The notes beneath the pieces were generated by a model. The model was not told the DNA's origin and made no database searches. It worked only from the letters and a program-made list of their open reading frames with translations. A stretch of DNA of 64,000 nucleotides from Blepharisma stoltei (lineage: Eukaryota > Ciliophora > Heterotrichea > Heterotrichida > Blepharismidae), in NCBI GenBank assembly GCA_914767885.1, contig CAJZBQ010000056.1, forward strand, positions 884,001-948,000. Reading direction: 5' to 3'. The first letter of the stretch is position 1. Each line of letters begins with the position of its first letter. Made by a program: the position numbers and the translations under genes. Shown here one piece after another: positions 54,133-63,969 of the stretch.

Positions 54133-55269
54133 ATGGAAGAACAACTTGAGTAAGTTCTATCTAGATTTGACGAAGAAATTACTGAAACTCATTTGAAAAA
54201 GTTCAAAGCATGCTCTACAAACTTTGTTGGCTCTAGAGGAAAATTTAATAATTTCCTTTCAAATATTGTATTTGAAGAAGAGCCATCAGCCCCATGAAGA
54301 CCTCCACAACCAACCCCTTTAGATAATTCCAAATCAAAAATACAAGGCTCCTTATTTCATCAGAGTAATAATGGCACAAAATCACTTTTCAAAATTGAAA
54401 TTCCTCAAAACAATAGTTTAAGTGACGGGAAGAATTTGAAAATTGAGAGCAAATCTTTAACGACAAGAAGTGAGTCTAATAGAGAATATGAGAATGCAGC
54501 TAAAAATATAACTAAAAGGTATGCATTTCCAAAAGAAAGTGGAATTAATGAAAAAATAAGTAAAAACCCGTTTACTGAGCTGAATAGCAAGAAAAAAGAA
54601 GCATTAATAGATAATAAGAAAGAGACAGGATTGATAAAAAAGTTAGGCGACATAGATAAGGCTGCAAAATTGCAGAAAACTCAAGAAAATTCTTGGCAAA
54701 AAGCATACTTAGAAAATCCAATAAGCAAAAATAAAAACAAAAATGAAAATGGCGGCCCTAAGATTTCCCATAGATCCCATAACTCAGATTCTGATGTTTT
54801 AGCTAAAATTTTCAAATCAATTGACAGTATGAAGTCTTCAGAGTTTTCGATCCAAAAGCCAATCTTTAACCAGCAAGCAATTTTACCTTTCGAGCCTTTC
54901 TCTTCTCCAAAAACCATACTTATCCCAGGCATAAAAACCCATGAAAAATCAAAACTTGACATAAAAGCTCAAGAAGCATTATTGTCTAGACTATATCAAA
55001 CTCCCAGAAATTGCAGAAGTGAAATGACATCTCCAACCCTGACGAGCTCTTCTAGAGCTACACCTAAAAGATCACTCACAAATAACAATAGCCCAGAAGT
55101 AGCCAGAACGAAAATCAAAGATGATGGGCACAGATCTCCAATTAAATTAAGAAATAACCATAAAAGTAGTGGAAGTTTAACTGATAGAGCAGCAAGGCCG
55201 CATTTAGAGTCAAAAATGAGCAAAGCGCCCAGGGTTAAGCAAAAATATTTGGACCTTAAAAATAAATAG
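54133..55269 (+). CDS. Disordered Ser/Lys-rich protein with a 15-nt intron
   Basis: 373 residues. The ATG at 54133 is followed after 17 bases by gtaagttctatctag (54150-54164), a 15-nt spliceosomal intron. Skipping it would put TAA in frame at codon 7. Exon 2 runs 54165-55269 with one TGA Trp (APWRPPQ). The protein is rich in Ser, Lys and Asn with short hydrophobic patches (EFSIQKPIFNQQAILPFEPF). No domain is recognised. Probably a phosphoprotein or scaffold; this is inference. Confidence 0.75.
54150..54164 (+). other. Minimal spliceosomal intron, 15 nt
   Basis: GTAAG donor and TAG acceptor only 15 nt apart, with an A six bases from the 3' end that could be the branch point. Intron length of 15-16 nt is known for Stentor and Blepharisma. 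Confidence 0.85.
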
Positions 55270-55527
55270 AATATAAAATTGATGTTTAAGCATCATTAAA
55301 TGAATTGTATCTACTTTAATATGATGAAATGTTAAACTTTTTTTTAATTTTTAATTTATAGTCTTAGTAGCTATTGTCATAGTTTATGGATGATTGTATT
55401 GATAAAATTATGATATGATAAAATTTATATATTTTAATTTAATTGATTATCATTAAAATGCTATTGAATAATTATAAATTAAGCAAAAATTAAATGAGGC
55501 ATTACCTTCCATTTATGTATAAACTTA

Positions 55528-56798
55528 ATGAACATGGAAAATCTGATCAGAAACCCCTCCGAATTAATGAAAAATGCCCAAGGTGAGATGAGAAATTTGG
55601 AATTAGAGCTTCAATATGGTCATATTGGTCGCTATGAGCAAGATTTGATTAGAAATATTGATCCTAAAAATATTCATTTTAGTATAGCTGGTGATTTATC
55701 GCTGAACCAAGTCTTGAAATATATTGAAACAACAGGCTATTCCATCTCCGGATCCATGATTTCTTATTACTCATATGAAAAAGATATTCATATCTTTGTG
55801 GGCCACTACCCTTTAACCCATGATGTGCAAATCTCTCAAAATAACCTAACTCCCACCCAAATTATAATTAAATTAATTATAACACTATGAATTTATATTT
55901 ATTAAAAGAACCTAAATACTGCATAGACTATAGTTTTGTACTTCAAAAGCTCTAATAGATTTTTATATTCAGTTATCAACATAGAAAATATATAATGGCT
56001 CTTGAAGTATATAGTCCATCGGCTATTTTAAAATATGGTCCACATGTGGATTCGAACTCCAATTGCAAAATAGCATTCCATATGGAGCAGTATGCAGGCT
56101 AAATGTAATATTAATCATGTGTGGATTTCAAACCAATGCGTGTGCCATTTTTTAAAAAAGTGGTCAACGGTATAATAAATATTTTCCCAAAATTTTGTCT
56201 ATTTATGAAAAGTAGTAGTGAGATATTAAGAAACCACACGCTCAAACTGAAGTGCAGATATGTAAATCCAACTGAAAATTCAAATGAAGAAGCTGGGATT
56301 GATGATGACGAAGCTTCAGAGAAAGGAGAGCAAGGCTCAAGACGCACCAAAGAAAGAAAAATTGGTTATATCATTGAAAAGGTTGCAAGATGAAGAAATT
56401 TATATAATGGAACAATTAACTCCAGAGGAGAAAATGTTAGGCTCACTCTGGAAGAAGCTGCTGTACAAGTCGGAATTTCAAAAAAATCGCTTGATGATTA
56501 TTTACTTCAACTTAGATTTGGAAGAAAGTTTGGGTTCAATTTTGAAGAGCATAAAGGCGATAAAGTAGGATTGCTAAGGGCCTATGTAAAAAAATTCAAA
56601 CAAATTCAGTCAGAAATTGCAAAACTGGGACCAGGAGACCAGCTTTCAAAAGAAAGCTTGGAACTATTAAATCAAAAAGGAACGTTAGCTTGTAAAAGTC
56701 GCAAGTGCTGTGTGCCACCTCCAGGAGTGCTGAAGCTTCCTCTTCAAGCTCATGGACCTCAAGTTGACAATGAGTTTTTGAAATATGTCAATCAATAG
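55528..56798 (+). CDS. Uncharacterised protein, possible HTH domain, interrupted by one IES
   Basis: Exons 55528-55848 and 56229-56798 give 296 residues. The N-terminal 100 residues look like a small alpha/beta domain ending in HDVQISQNNL/RNHTLKLKCR, which reads as one strand pair across the excised IES. The middle is acidic and disordered (EEAGIDDDEASEKGEQ). The C-terminal 130 residues (ERKIGYIIEKVARWRNLYNG, LEEAAVQVGISKKSLDDYLL, LRFGRKFGFNF, DKVGLLRAYVKK) look like a helix-turn-helix, with EEAAVQVGISKKSLDDY as the likely recognition unit. I have seen similar segments in ciliate proteins but cannot name the family. One TGA Trp at VARW. Confidence 0.65.
55849..56228. other. IES (380 nt), decayed MITE with inner palindrome
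   Basis: Left end TAACTCCCACCC resembles the C-rich terminus. Inside, 56035-56115 has cacatgtggattcg / atcatgtgtggatttc and gcattccatatggag pieces. Removing TA to TA joins NNL to RNHTLKLK in frame. Confidence 0.7.
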
Positions 56799-57102
56799 AG
56801 TAATTATTTTATTCACCAATTTAGTTTTAAATAGCACTCTTCCATGATGCATTAAACTATTTAAGTTGTTTGAGATGAATTGCGGTATGGAGAGGCAAAA
56901 GCATGGCACAATTCTAGGAATAATCATATATTGAGGTTTTTAGCTTCTTCCAAATTTGAACGATGAATATCAATTTCATAATTTTAATGCATTTTTTATT
57001 ATTTTAAGTAAGTTTGAAAGCTCTGTTTAGCTCAAACAAATCTATAAAAATGGTATTTGAAATATCAATTTAAGAGCTAATAATAATATCTTACATTATA
57101 GA

Positions 57103-57693
57103 ATGACAGAAGAGTGTGAACATATAGATTTCTCAAAGATGAAAAAGAAAAGAAAGCCCAAGCTGATTGCTGGCACAACAGATTCCATCCAGCTACAAAA
57201 TGAAATAAAATATAATGAAATGCTCGATCAAATCTTTTCCAATTTGAAAACACATAGAGGAGGCAACTTAAAAACAAATAGCCAAAAGATAATTATTAAG
57301 GGGCCAGAAATACAAAAGATCGGGACAAAAAAGACTGCTATAGTTAATTTTCTAGAAATTTGCGATACGCTCAGAAGACCATCAGATCATGTTTCTGAAT
57401 TTTTTTTCCAAGAATTTGGAAATGAAGGCAGCATTTCCCAAAATATACTAATAATAAAAGGAAGATATACTGAAAGTCAAATTGAAGTGATCCTAAAGAA
57501 ATATATCACAGAATATGTTCTTTGCCAAATGTGTAGAAGCATGCAGACTAATTTGGTTAGGGATCCAAGCATAAGAACGTTTATGCTGAAATGCGAAAAA
57601 TGTGAGTGCATAAGAAGTGTTCAGCCTCTACACAAATTTTACCATCATTCTCTCAAAGCGGATAGAAAGAAAGCAAAGATGGCAGAACATTAA
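57103..57693 (+). CDS. Translation initiation factor eIF2 subunit beta
   Basis: 196 residues. A basic block KMKKKRKPK near the start corresponds to one lysine box (animal proteins have three). Core signature: KIGTKKTAIVNFLEICDTLR, PSDHVSEFFFQEFGNEGSIS, LIIKGRYTESQIEVILKKYI, then the zinc ribbon CQMCRSMQTNLVRD, CEKCECIRSVQPLHKF with four cysteines. eIF2 beta helps the eIF2-GTP-Met-tRNAi ternary complex and start-codon selection. The short N-terminus keeps one site for eIF5/eIF2B binding. Uninterrupted. Confidence 0.95.
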   Translation: MTEECEHIDFSKMKKKRKPKLIAGTTDSIQLQNEIKYNEMLDQIFSNLKTHRGGNLKTNSQKIIIKGPEIQKIGTKKTAIVNFLEICDTLRRPSDHVSEFFFQEFGNEGSISQNILIIKGRYTESQIEVILKKYITEYVLCQMCRSMQTNLVRDPSIRTFMLKCEKCECIRSVQPLHKFYHHSLKADRKKAKMAEH

Positions 57694-57820
57694 TGCTAAT
57701 CTTGTAAAGTAATATACTGCTTCCCATTCCATTTATTCAAAAAGTTGCTTCTTTCATACTTAAGCCATACAAAGTAGATAGTATAATAATATGTACTATA
57801 TTATTTTTTTATAATTGCGT

Positions 57821-60800
57821 CTATTCTTCTTCCTCGCTAATTTCGTCTTCTTTAGCAAAAAAACTGTTTCTTGTTTCCTCATATATTTTTAGTATCTTAC
57901 TCGTATTTTCTGCGACTTCATAAGATTTAGACAGCTTAAACTTCATTAAATCAAACCCTATTATGCTGCCCTTTAAATCATAGTCCTTATTTACTTCACA
58001 GTATGGATTAGTTCTAGAAAAATGAGTAAGCAAAATCCTTCAAGCATTCATTTTTTTTCCAACTTTAATTGCTTCCCCAACTGTAGAATGAAAATATTTC
58101 TGAGCTTTTAATAAATCTTTATCAATAAAAGTAGCTTCATGAATTAATAAAGTCGCGTCTTTTCCTTCATTTACCAAATCCTCACAAGGTCTTGTATCTC
58201 CACTATAAACTATTTTTCAGCCGCTTTCATGAATGATAATAATTCCATGAGATTTTGTGTTGTGAATTGTAGGGACAAATTTGATTAATTTTATTCCTGG
58301 AATACGTGGAGTGTGTAATGATGAGTAGAAATTATAATTAAACGGAGCAAAAATTGTTTTAAAAGTTTCTAAATCGTATTGAAATTTGCCATGCGCCACA
58401 ATATTTAATGGCTCTGAAGTAAGTTTTGATCTTTCATGGACTAATTTAGCTATCCCACTATGATGATCTTCATGCAAGTGAGAAATAAAAATGGTTTTTA
58501 TTTTAACTAAAGCTTTGTCAATATTGTCGCCGAAATGTCTGCATAATTGGCCATAAGTACCTTCACCACAGTCAAATAAAAAGCTTGAGCCAAAATCTCC
58601 AACCCAAATGCTGCTTACACTTCTGAACTGGTCTGGTTTGGCAGATGAGGTCCCTAATATGAGAATGGAGGGATCTGAGCCTTTTATTTTAGTATTTACA
58701 ACACTACTATATGGTATATTATTGATTCTATTTTCATCAGGAAGCGCAATTTTTTCCGCTTTATCATGCATTTTTTGAATATTTAAAGGGTTGATGGATT
58801 CAGACATTTCAATGTTTCCTTTAACTCCAGGAGGATTCAAGTGTATTCTCAACCCAGATTTTGGGATAAGCAAATTTTTGAACTGAAATTTTAGAAAGTC
58901 AGCGTGATCTGAATCTATAGCAGGATACATATTCGTTGGTAACTTCACGATGCCTACTCCACAATAACTATCGTTAGTTGCTTAAATTGGAGCATTGTAA
59001 CCTACGTGTGGAATCTTTTCCACATGTGAAATCAAAAGGGTTTTACATGTGGGATCATCTCTTCACACGTGGAAAAGATTATTTTTTTTCTGGCTTTAAT
59101 TATTTTTGATATTTTTGGCCTTTCATATTGACTATTTCGTGTTGGTTTCAATTCATTTTAGTCTATTGTTTTCGGCGGAAGTGAGCTTATAAATTTTCAG
59201 CATTACTAAAAGAATACCAAAATAGGCCAGAGGTGAAAAAAAGGCAAAAATAATGGTCCAAAGAAAAGTCTAAAAAAAGGGCAAAAAATTAATAAAAAGG
59301 CAAAAAAAACTGGCTTAAAAAAATAGGCCAAAAAAATAAATTAAAAAAATTTAGACAAAAACTAACTCCCCCCCATCCTTGATCGAACGATTGACTGTAA
59401 AAATTCCTAAAAATTTGGGAAATTAACCCCCATCCTTGATCGAACGATTTTCATATCATAACAATTTTTATATATATAAAAATATATTAGTTATCAAAAA
59501 CTTGGAAAGATGTACCTAATGAAGTTGTTTTCAGAGCTTTGGGATGACAGAAAGCTGCGAAATCAACTATCCGAAGTGATTTAGTCATCAACTAGGCTTG
59601 AAAACTCAATAATCTAATAAAATAGAGATTCTTTAAAATTTAAAAAAAAAAAATTTTAATTCAGTAAGGAACAAATTAAAATTTATACAGTTTAAAAGGG
59701 GTAACTAATAAATCAAAATATATTAAAAATTGATATTTTATGAAATTAATTCAATTTTTTGCTGTAAAAATAATTATTAAATACTCTTAACCCTCTTATT
59801 TAAAAGTAAATAAAAAATATATACATATATATTTTTTATTTTATATATAATTTTTTTTTAACCCCCATCCTTGATCGAACGATGGCGAGTCGTTCGATCA
59901 AGGATGGGGGGGGAGTAAGCGAAAAAAGAATAGGACAAAAAAAATATAGTTTTATGGTGTAGGCGCGGTGTGAAGGAATCATTCGTTGAGCATTTGAAAT
60001 ATTTTGGAAACACTTTTTGCAACTTAATAAGTAAATCATCAGAATATGAGTAAATAGGAGATATTAGTGTATTTTTTAATGAATGGGAGATATTTTCATT
60101 AAAAACTACATTGCTTATATGAGGAGGCAAAGTATCTAAAAATTTATGGTAGTCGGAGTGTAGGAGTACTGGTGTTGGAGACATATGAAAAATGTAATCA
60201 AAATCGTTTTCTTGATTAAAATAGCTGGAAATAGTTTTGGAAACTTCAGAAAGCAAATACTTTGTAGAAGGCATATAAATCACTCCAAAAACTTGGGATT
60301 TCGTAGGAGGCCCCAAGACATCGTCTGGATAAATGACTTTTCCATTATCAAGTGTAATCGAATTTCCTTTTACAAGCTTCGCATAAAGCTTACCTCGAGG
60401 AATTCCTAATTCTTCAGCTTTTTCTACTAAAAATTTTCTAGCTTGCTTTTTGCATTGCACAATATAACTTGCACATGAATCTTCAGCAAATTCCAATCTT
60501 TTGCTTTCAGAGGAATAAAAAGTATAATATTTTCCAGAATTAAAGGAAAGAGCCTTTACCTTGATATTATCATCAATATAGGAATCTTCGACCTCTTTTC
60601 CTAATTCTTGATTTCCATATTCAATAACATCAAACTTAGTATTCCTAAAAATGTCAGCAATTGCTTTTATGCCGACTGGTCCATGAATTCTTCTTTTGAA
60701 TGTTTGTTTACTATCTAAAACTAAATGAGAAATAAGCCCTCGCAATGATGATACAGCATCCAAATTAATTCCAGTCACAAAAACATCTTTAATGTTATTT

Positions 60801-61330
60801 CTGAAATTTGAGTGCGCTAAGGACCGAGGTAAATTTTGACCACAATTAAAAATATACTTCTGTCTTTCAAAGGCCAACATCAACGATGGACTTGTTAGCT
60901 TACTCCCCCCCCCCCCTCCGTGAGCGAACAAAAAAATTTTGTTCGCTCACGGAGGGGGGTTAATTTTTTTTTTTTAAAAAAAATTTATATATATAAATTT
61001 TATAAAAAAATATTTTTTTCGAAATTAAAAAAAAATCCTAATTTGCAAAAATTGGGAAGCAAATATTAATTTAATTTGCAAAATTTATGTTTTAAAACGC
61101 AATTTGTTTAAAATTAAACAGAATTAGCTCTAGATTTCATTATACTAATTATCACTTATATATCAAAATTTTTTTCCATTAAAATTTTTTCTATTAAAAA
61201 AATTTTTGTTCACTCACGGAGGGTGGGTTTTTGGTCAAAAAATGGCGATTTTTCTAATGGTTTTGTTCGCTCACGGAGGGGGGGGGGGGGAGTTAGAATG
61301 AACGCCTAATATCTCAATGTGGCATTTCAT
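57821..61330 (-). CDS. Long-form tRNase Z (ELAC2-like), split by two IESs, one composite
   Basis: Exons 61330-61296, 60902-59949 and 58970-57821 sum to 2139 nt (712 residues). The N-terminal half is the degenerate metallo-beta-lactamase domain of long tRNase Z ([46 protein letters not shown]). The C-terminal half is catalytic: [29 protein letters not shown], the metal motif [36 protein letters not shown]. Three TGA Trp codons. It cleaves 3' trailers from pre-tRNAs. Only the joined gene has both halves in normal order, so both insertions must be removed. Confidence 0.93.
58971..59948. other. Composite IES (978 nt) in the tRNase Z gene
   Basis: TA-flanked outer IES. Its left end holds a hairpin similar to 5036-5145 (gttagttgcttaaattgg; tgtggaatcttttccacatg). 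The middle has a low-complexity ggccaaaaa-rich stretch (59220-59340). A complete MITE of a third family (59366-59918) is inserted inside. Removing only that MITE leaves a stop, whereas removing 978 nt joins RLHHKT to SYCGVGIVK in frame. Confidence 0.85.
59366..59918 (-). mobile_element. MITE of a third family (CCATCCTTGATCGAACGA), nested
   Basis: Starts CTCCCCCCCATCCTTGATCG, inner repeat after a 50-bp spacer (aattaacccccatccttgat), an AT-rich core of about 400 bp, and a hairpin right end (atccttgatcgaacgat / atcgttcgatcaaggat-like) ending GGGGGAG. TAA flanks. The layout is that of the other families in reverse. Confidence 0.88.
60903..61295 (+). mobile_element. IES, MITE copy 7, in the first codons of tRNase Z
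   Basis: Full-length CCGTGAGCGAAC copy, almost identical to copies 1 and 2. TTA flanks. Removal joins [12 protein letters not shown] to KLTSPSLML, placing the start codon at 61330. Without removal the gene has no N-terminus. Confidence 0.93.
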
Positions 61331-61541
61331 TATAATTTAAGAAAAATGGCAATATATCTTAGATATCGCGAAATATGATAAGCGTTTGAAATTAATACTT
61401 TGCTGAATTATTCAGAATTATACGAATATAATGTTTTAATTAAAATAATGTCCCTCTAAATGAATAAGCATAAGCGCAAGCATGATCAATAAAATAATAT
61501 AAATAAATTTTTATATACTTTTTATAATTTAAAATATTAAA

Positions 61542-62000
61542 ATGTCTCAGAAAAGACCTGTAGATATTGAGCTAAAGCCAATGTCTTCTAGAACATACCC
61601 AGATGAGCCTCCATCTCCTGAACACACAATAATTGAAGAAACAAAATCGCCAACCCCTATTTATACACCTCCCCCGCCTCCTCCTATTTTTAATCAGCCT
61701 AATCCTCTAAATCCAGCTCCCCGTCCCCAATCCCAAACATTTACTCCACAAATGCAATTTCCTCCTAATAACTTTTCAGGTCAGCAAGGCACAATTAAAT
61801 GCGCAACTTGCAGCTTAGCAATGGCCTTTCCAATTGAAGCTTATTTTGTAACATGTCCAGCATGCAGAAATGTGACTGCAACTAAACACTTAATTCCAAT
61901 GGTCTGCACTTACTGCCAGGTACGCAGCTATTTCCCAATGGAGGCTGAAACGGTGAGATGCCCATGTGGAGCGATTTATTCAAATCCTTATAGAAGATAA
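61542..62000 (+). CDS. Small Pro-rich protein with paired Cys ribbons
   Basis: 152 residues. The N-terminal half is Pro/Gln/Asn-rich (YTPPPPPPIFNQPNPLNP). The C-terminal half has four CxxC pairs: CATCSLAMAFP, CPACRNVT, CTYCQVRSYFP, CPCGAI, resembling zf-LSD1-like or LITAF-like zinc ribbons that sit at membrane surfaces. LITAF proteins combine a Pro-rich N-terminus with a split zinc knot and work in endosomal sorting, but the long hydrophobic loop of LITAF is absent here. Function not assigned. Confidence 0.75.
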   Translation: MSQKRPVDIELKPMSSRTYPDEPPSPEHTIIEETKSPTPIYTPPPPPPIFNQPNPLNPAPRPQSQTFTPQMQFPPNNFSGQQGTIKCATCSLAMAFPIEAYFVTCPACRNVTATKHLIPMVCTYCQVRSYFPMEAETVRCPCGAIYSNPYRR

Positions 62001-62034
62001 CTAATTTTGCTGAAATTAAAATTTTTTATATGAA

Positions 62035-63594
62035 TTATTTTATATTTGATAATTTAACGCTTGGACGAAGTGAAAATAATCTTAATGCTGCAGCTGCTCC
62101 GTATGCTCCTGAAATTTCAATAATATTTTGAATGCTTCTAATCGCATTTTCTTGTTCTGGTTTTGCTAAAGTTTCCCGTAAATATTTGAAAAAATGCAAG
62201 CTGCTAAAAATTAACTATAATTAAATGGAGATCTTATCATGCATATATTAATTATTTATGGTTTATTTATTGTAAAAAAATTTTGCTCATCAATTATTTT
62301 CTCAAAAATGGGGCATTTTTGCTCGCTAACCAAAGTGGAATAAGTTTTCTACCATCTCAACAACATTTTTATGGAGGTTTTTGATTTTTCTAATAAAACT
62401 GAGTCCAGCAGTCAAAGCTTTTGACAGTGTTTCAGCTTCTGATAAGAAGTTATTGTTCTTTTTAAGCTCACTATTCATGCTGTGCTGTTTCAAACCTATC
62501 TGGACGTCAACAAAATTTTTTTTCATATTGGGCAGTTGAGGAATAATCCTCTGTAAGCACGTAGAGAAATCATTCCAGTACTTTGCCCCTTCTAAAGCTT
62601 CACCTTCTAGAAGGTCTATGTTGAAGTCAATATATGGAAAAGAATTAAGGAATACCATTGCAGTTTTAGCATTAGGAGAGCTTGATATAACAAGAATGAG
62701 GGTAGTAATTACTACCTTAATACTAGGACTTTTTACTCCCCCCCCCCTCCGTGAGCGAACAAAACCATTAGAAAAATCGCCATTTTTTGACCAAAAACCC
62801 ACCCTCCGTGAGTGAACAAAAATTTTTTTAATAGAAAAAATTTTAATGGAAAAAAAATTTTGATATATAAGTGATAATTAGTATAATGAAATCTAGAGCT
62901 AATTCTGTTTAATTTTAAACAAATTGCGTTTTAAAAACATAAAATTTTGCAAATTAAATTAATATTTGCTTCCCAATTTTTGCAAATTAGGATTTTTTTA
63001 AATTTCGAAAAAAATATTTTTTATAAAAATTTATATATAAATTTTTTTTAAAAAAAAAAAAATTAAACCCCCCTCCCGTGAGCGAACAAAATTTTTTTGT
63101 TCGCTCACGGAGGGGGGGGGGGAGTTAGTATAAGCGCTAAACTTTTCAGCGAAATTCAATAAATTGTTATACCCTTCTAGCAAAGTAACCACATACTCCT
63201 CGATAATCCCAGCATGCTTTACTAAAGCCATAACAGAATCGTCAAGATTGGGAGATCCTGATTCACAAGTATTTAACGCAAACATGCATTTATAAGAATC
63301 TCGGTCCACCCTCACTTGCAAAATTTTGTCATTTCAATTTCTAAGGGCAGCTTGAAAAGATTTTTCATCTATAAGCTGCTGCTGTGCTCCTGTTTTAGAA
63401 TGTATATAGGACATATGATAATAGTCTAAAGGATCAGAAGATTGATACATGTATTTTGCAACCAACTCGACATTTTGTTCCAGTGATTCATAAGATACTG
63501 GCAAAATAGGCAGGCTAAATGTTTCATCTCTTATTAGCAGCTGTACCTTTTTAGGCGTATATGTAGTGCTTGGTCTACGACAGTCATTCCCCAT
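62035..63594 (-). CDS. Unknown protein with a PB1-like start, split by two IESs
   Basis: Exons 63594-63128, 62704-62343 and 62180-62035 sum to 975 nt (324 residues). The start MGNDCRRPSTTY precedes a beta-rich segment (KKVQLLIRDETFSLPILP and NDKILQVRVDRD, TGA Trp between) that looks ubiquitin- or PB1-like. The rest is helical (VVTLLEGYNNLLNFAEKFS; LKKNNNFLSEAETLSKAL; KPEQENAIRSIQNIIEIS). No family recognised. Gly2 and Cys5 may be acylated. The MITE-only excision leaves a stop, so the first IES must extend 31 nt beyond the MITE's left end. Confidence 0.65.
62181..62342 (-). mobile_element. IES (162 nt), short decayed MITE
   Basis: TAA-flanked. The right end caaaaatggggcatttttgc and tcgctaaccaaagtgg is a relic of the spacer and terminal repeat, the left side of aaaaatgcaagctgctaaaa. 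Removal joins MVENL to RETLAKPEQ and moves the stop from 62326 to 62035. Confidence 0.75.
62705..63127 (-). mobile_element. IES containing MITE copy 8 (62736-63124)
   Basis: Inverted full-length CCGTGAGCGAAC copy with TTA flanks, plus 31 nt (gtaattactaccttaatact...) on its left. Taking out the MITE alone gives a TAG within four codons; taking out 62705-63127 gives a continuous 324-residue frame. The 31-nt piece is probably the older host IES into which the MITE jumped. Confidence 0.75.
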
Positions 63595-63969
63595 TTTAAA
63601 TATATTGGTATGAATTTAACTTGGTAGAAACTTAACATGAGTGGCATAAAAAAGATGCCAAAATGTTAGCAATAAAAATTTTGTAATAATGTTGAAGAAG
63701 CCTTTTGTTGGGGAAAATAATAAAATTTAATTTTTTTAAATATTTGAGCAATTATGATTAAAAAACATAAATTTATCGGATCATTTTTGGTTTTTTTATA
63801 ATAATTGATGCTTTAAGCCATTTCCAAGCGATATAAAAAATAAATCGAAAGTTTCTGTTAATAATCTTAAAATTGCAGCAACATACCAAATGCTTTTTAT
63901 TGATTATATTTAATTTCATTAACAAAAAAACTCTTTCCAAATTTTTATCCTAGAGCCTCTCAGTATAAT
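63595..63969. other. Divergent promoter spacer
   Basis: About 375 bp, AT-rich, between a minus-strand gene and a plus-strand start codon. No repeat or RNA was recognised. Confidence 0.4.

Noticed and set aside
2882-63127. CRISPR-like array from the recurring ~20-bp words
   Set aside because: The words occur as inverted and direct ends of discrete mobile elements spread over 60 kb, without regular spacers or cas genes.
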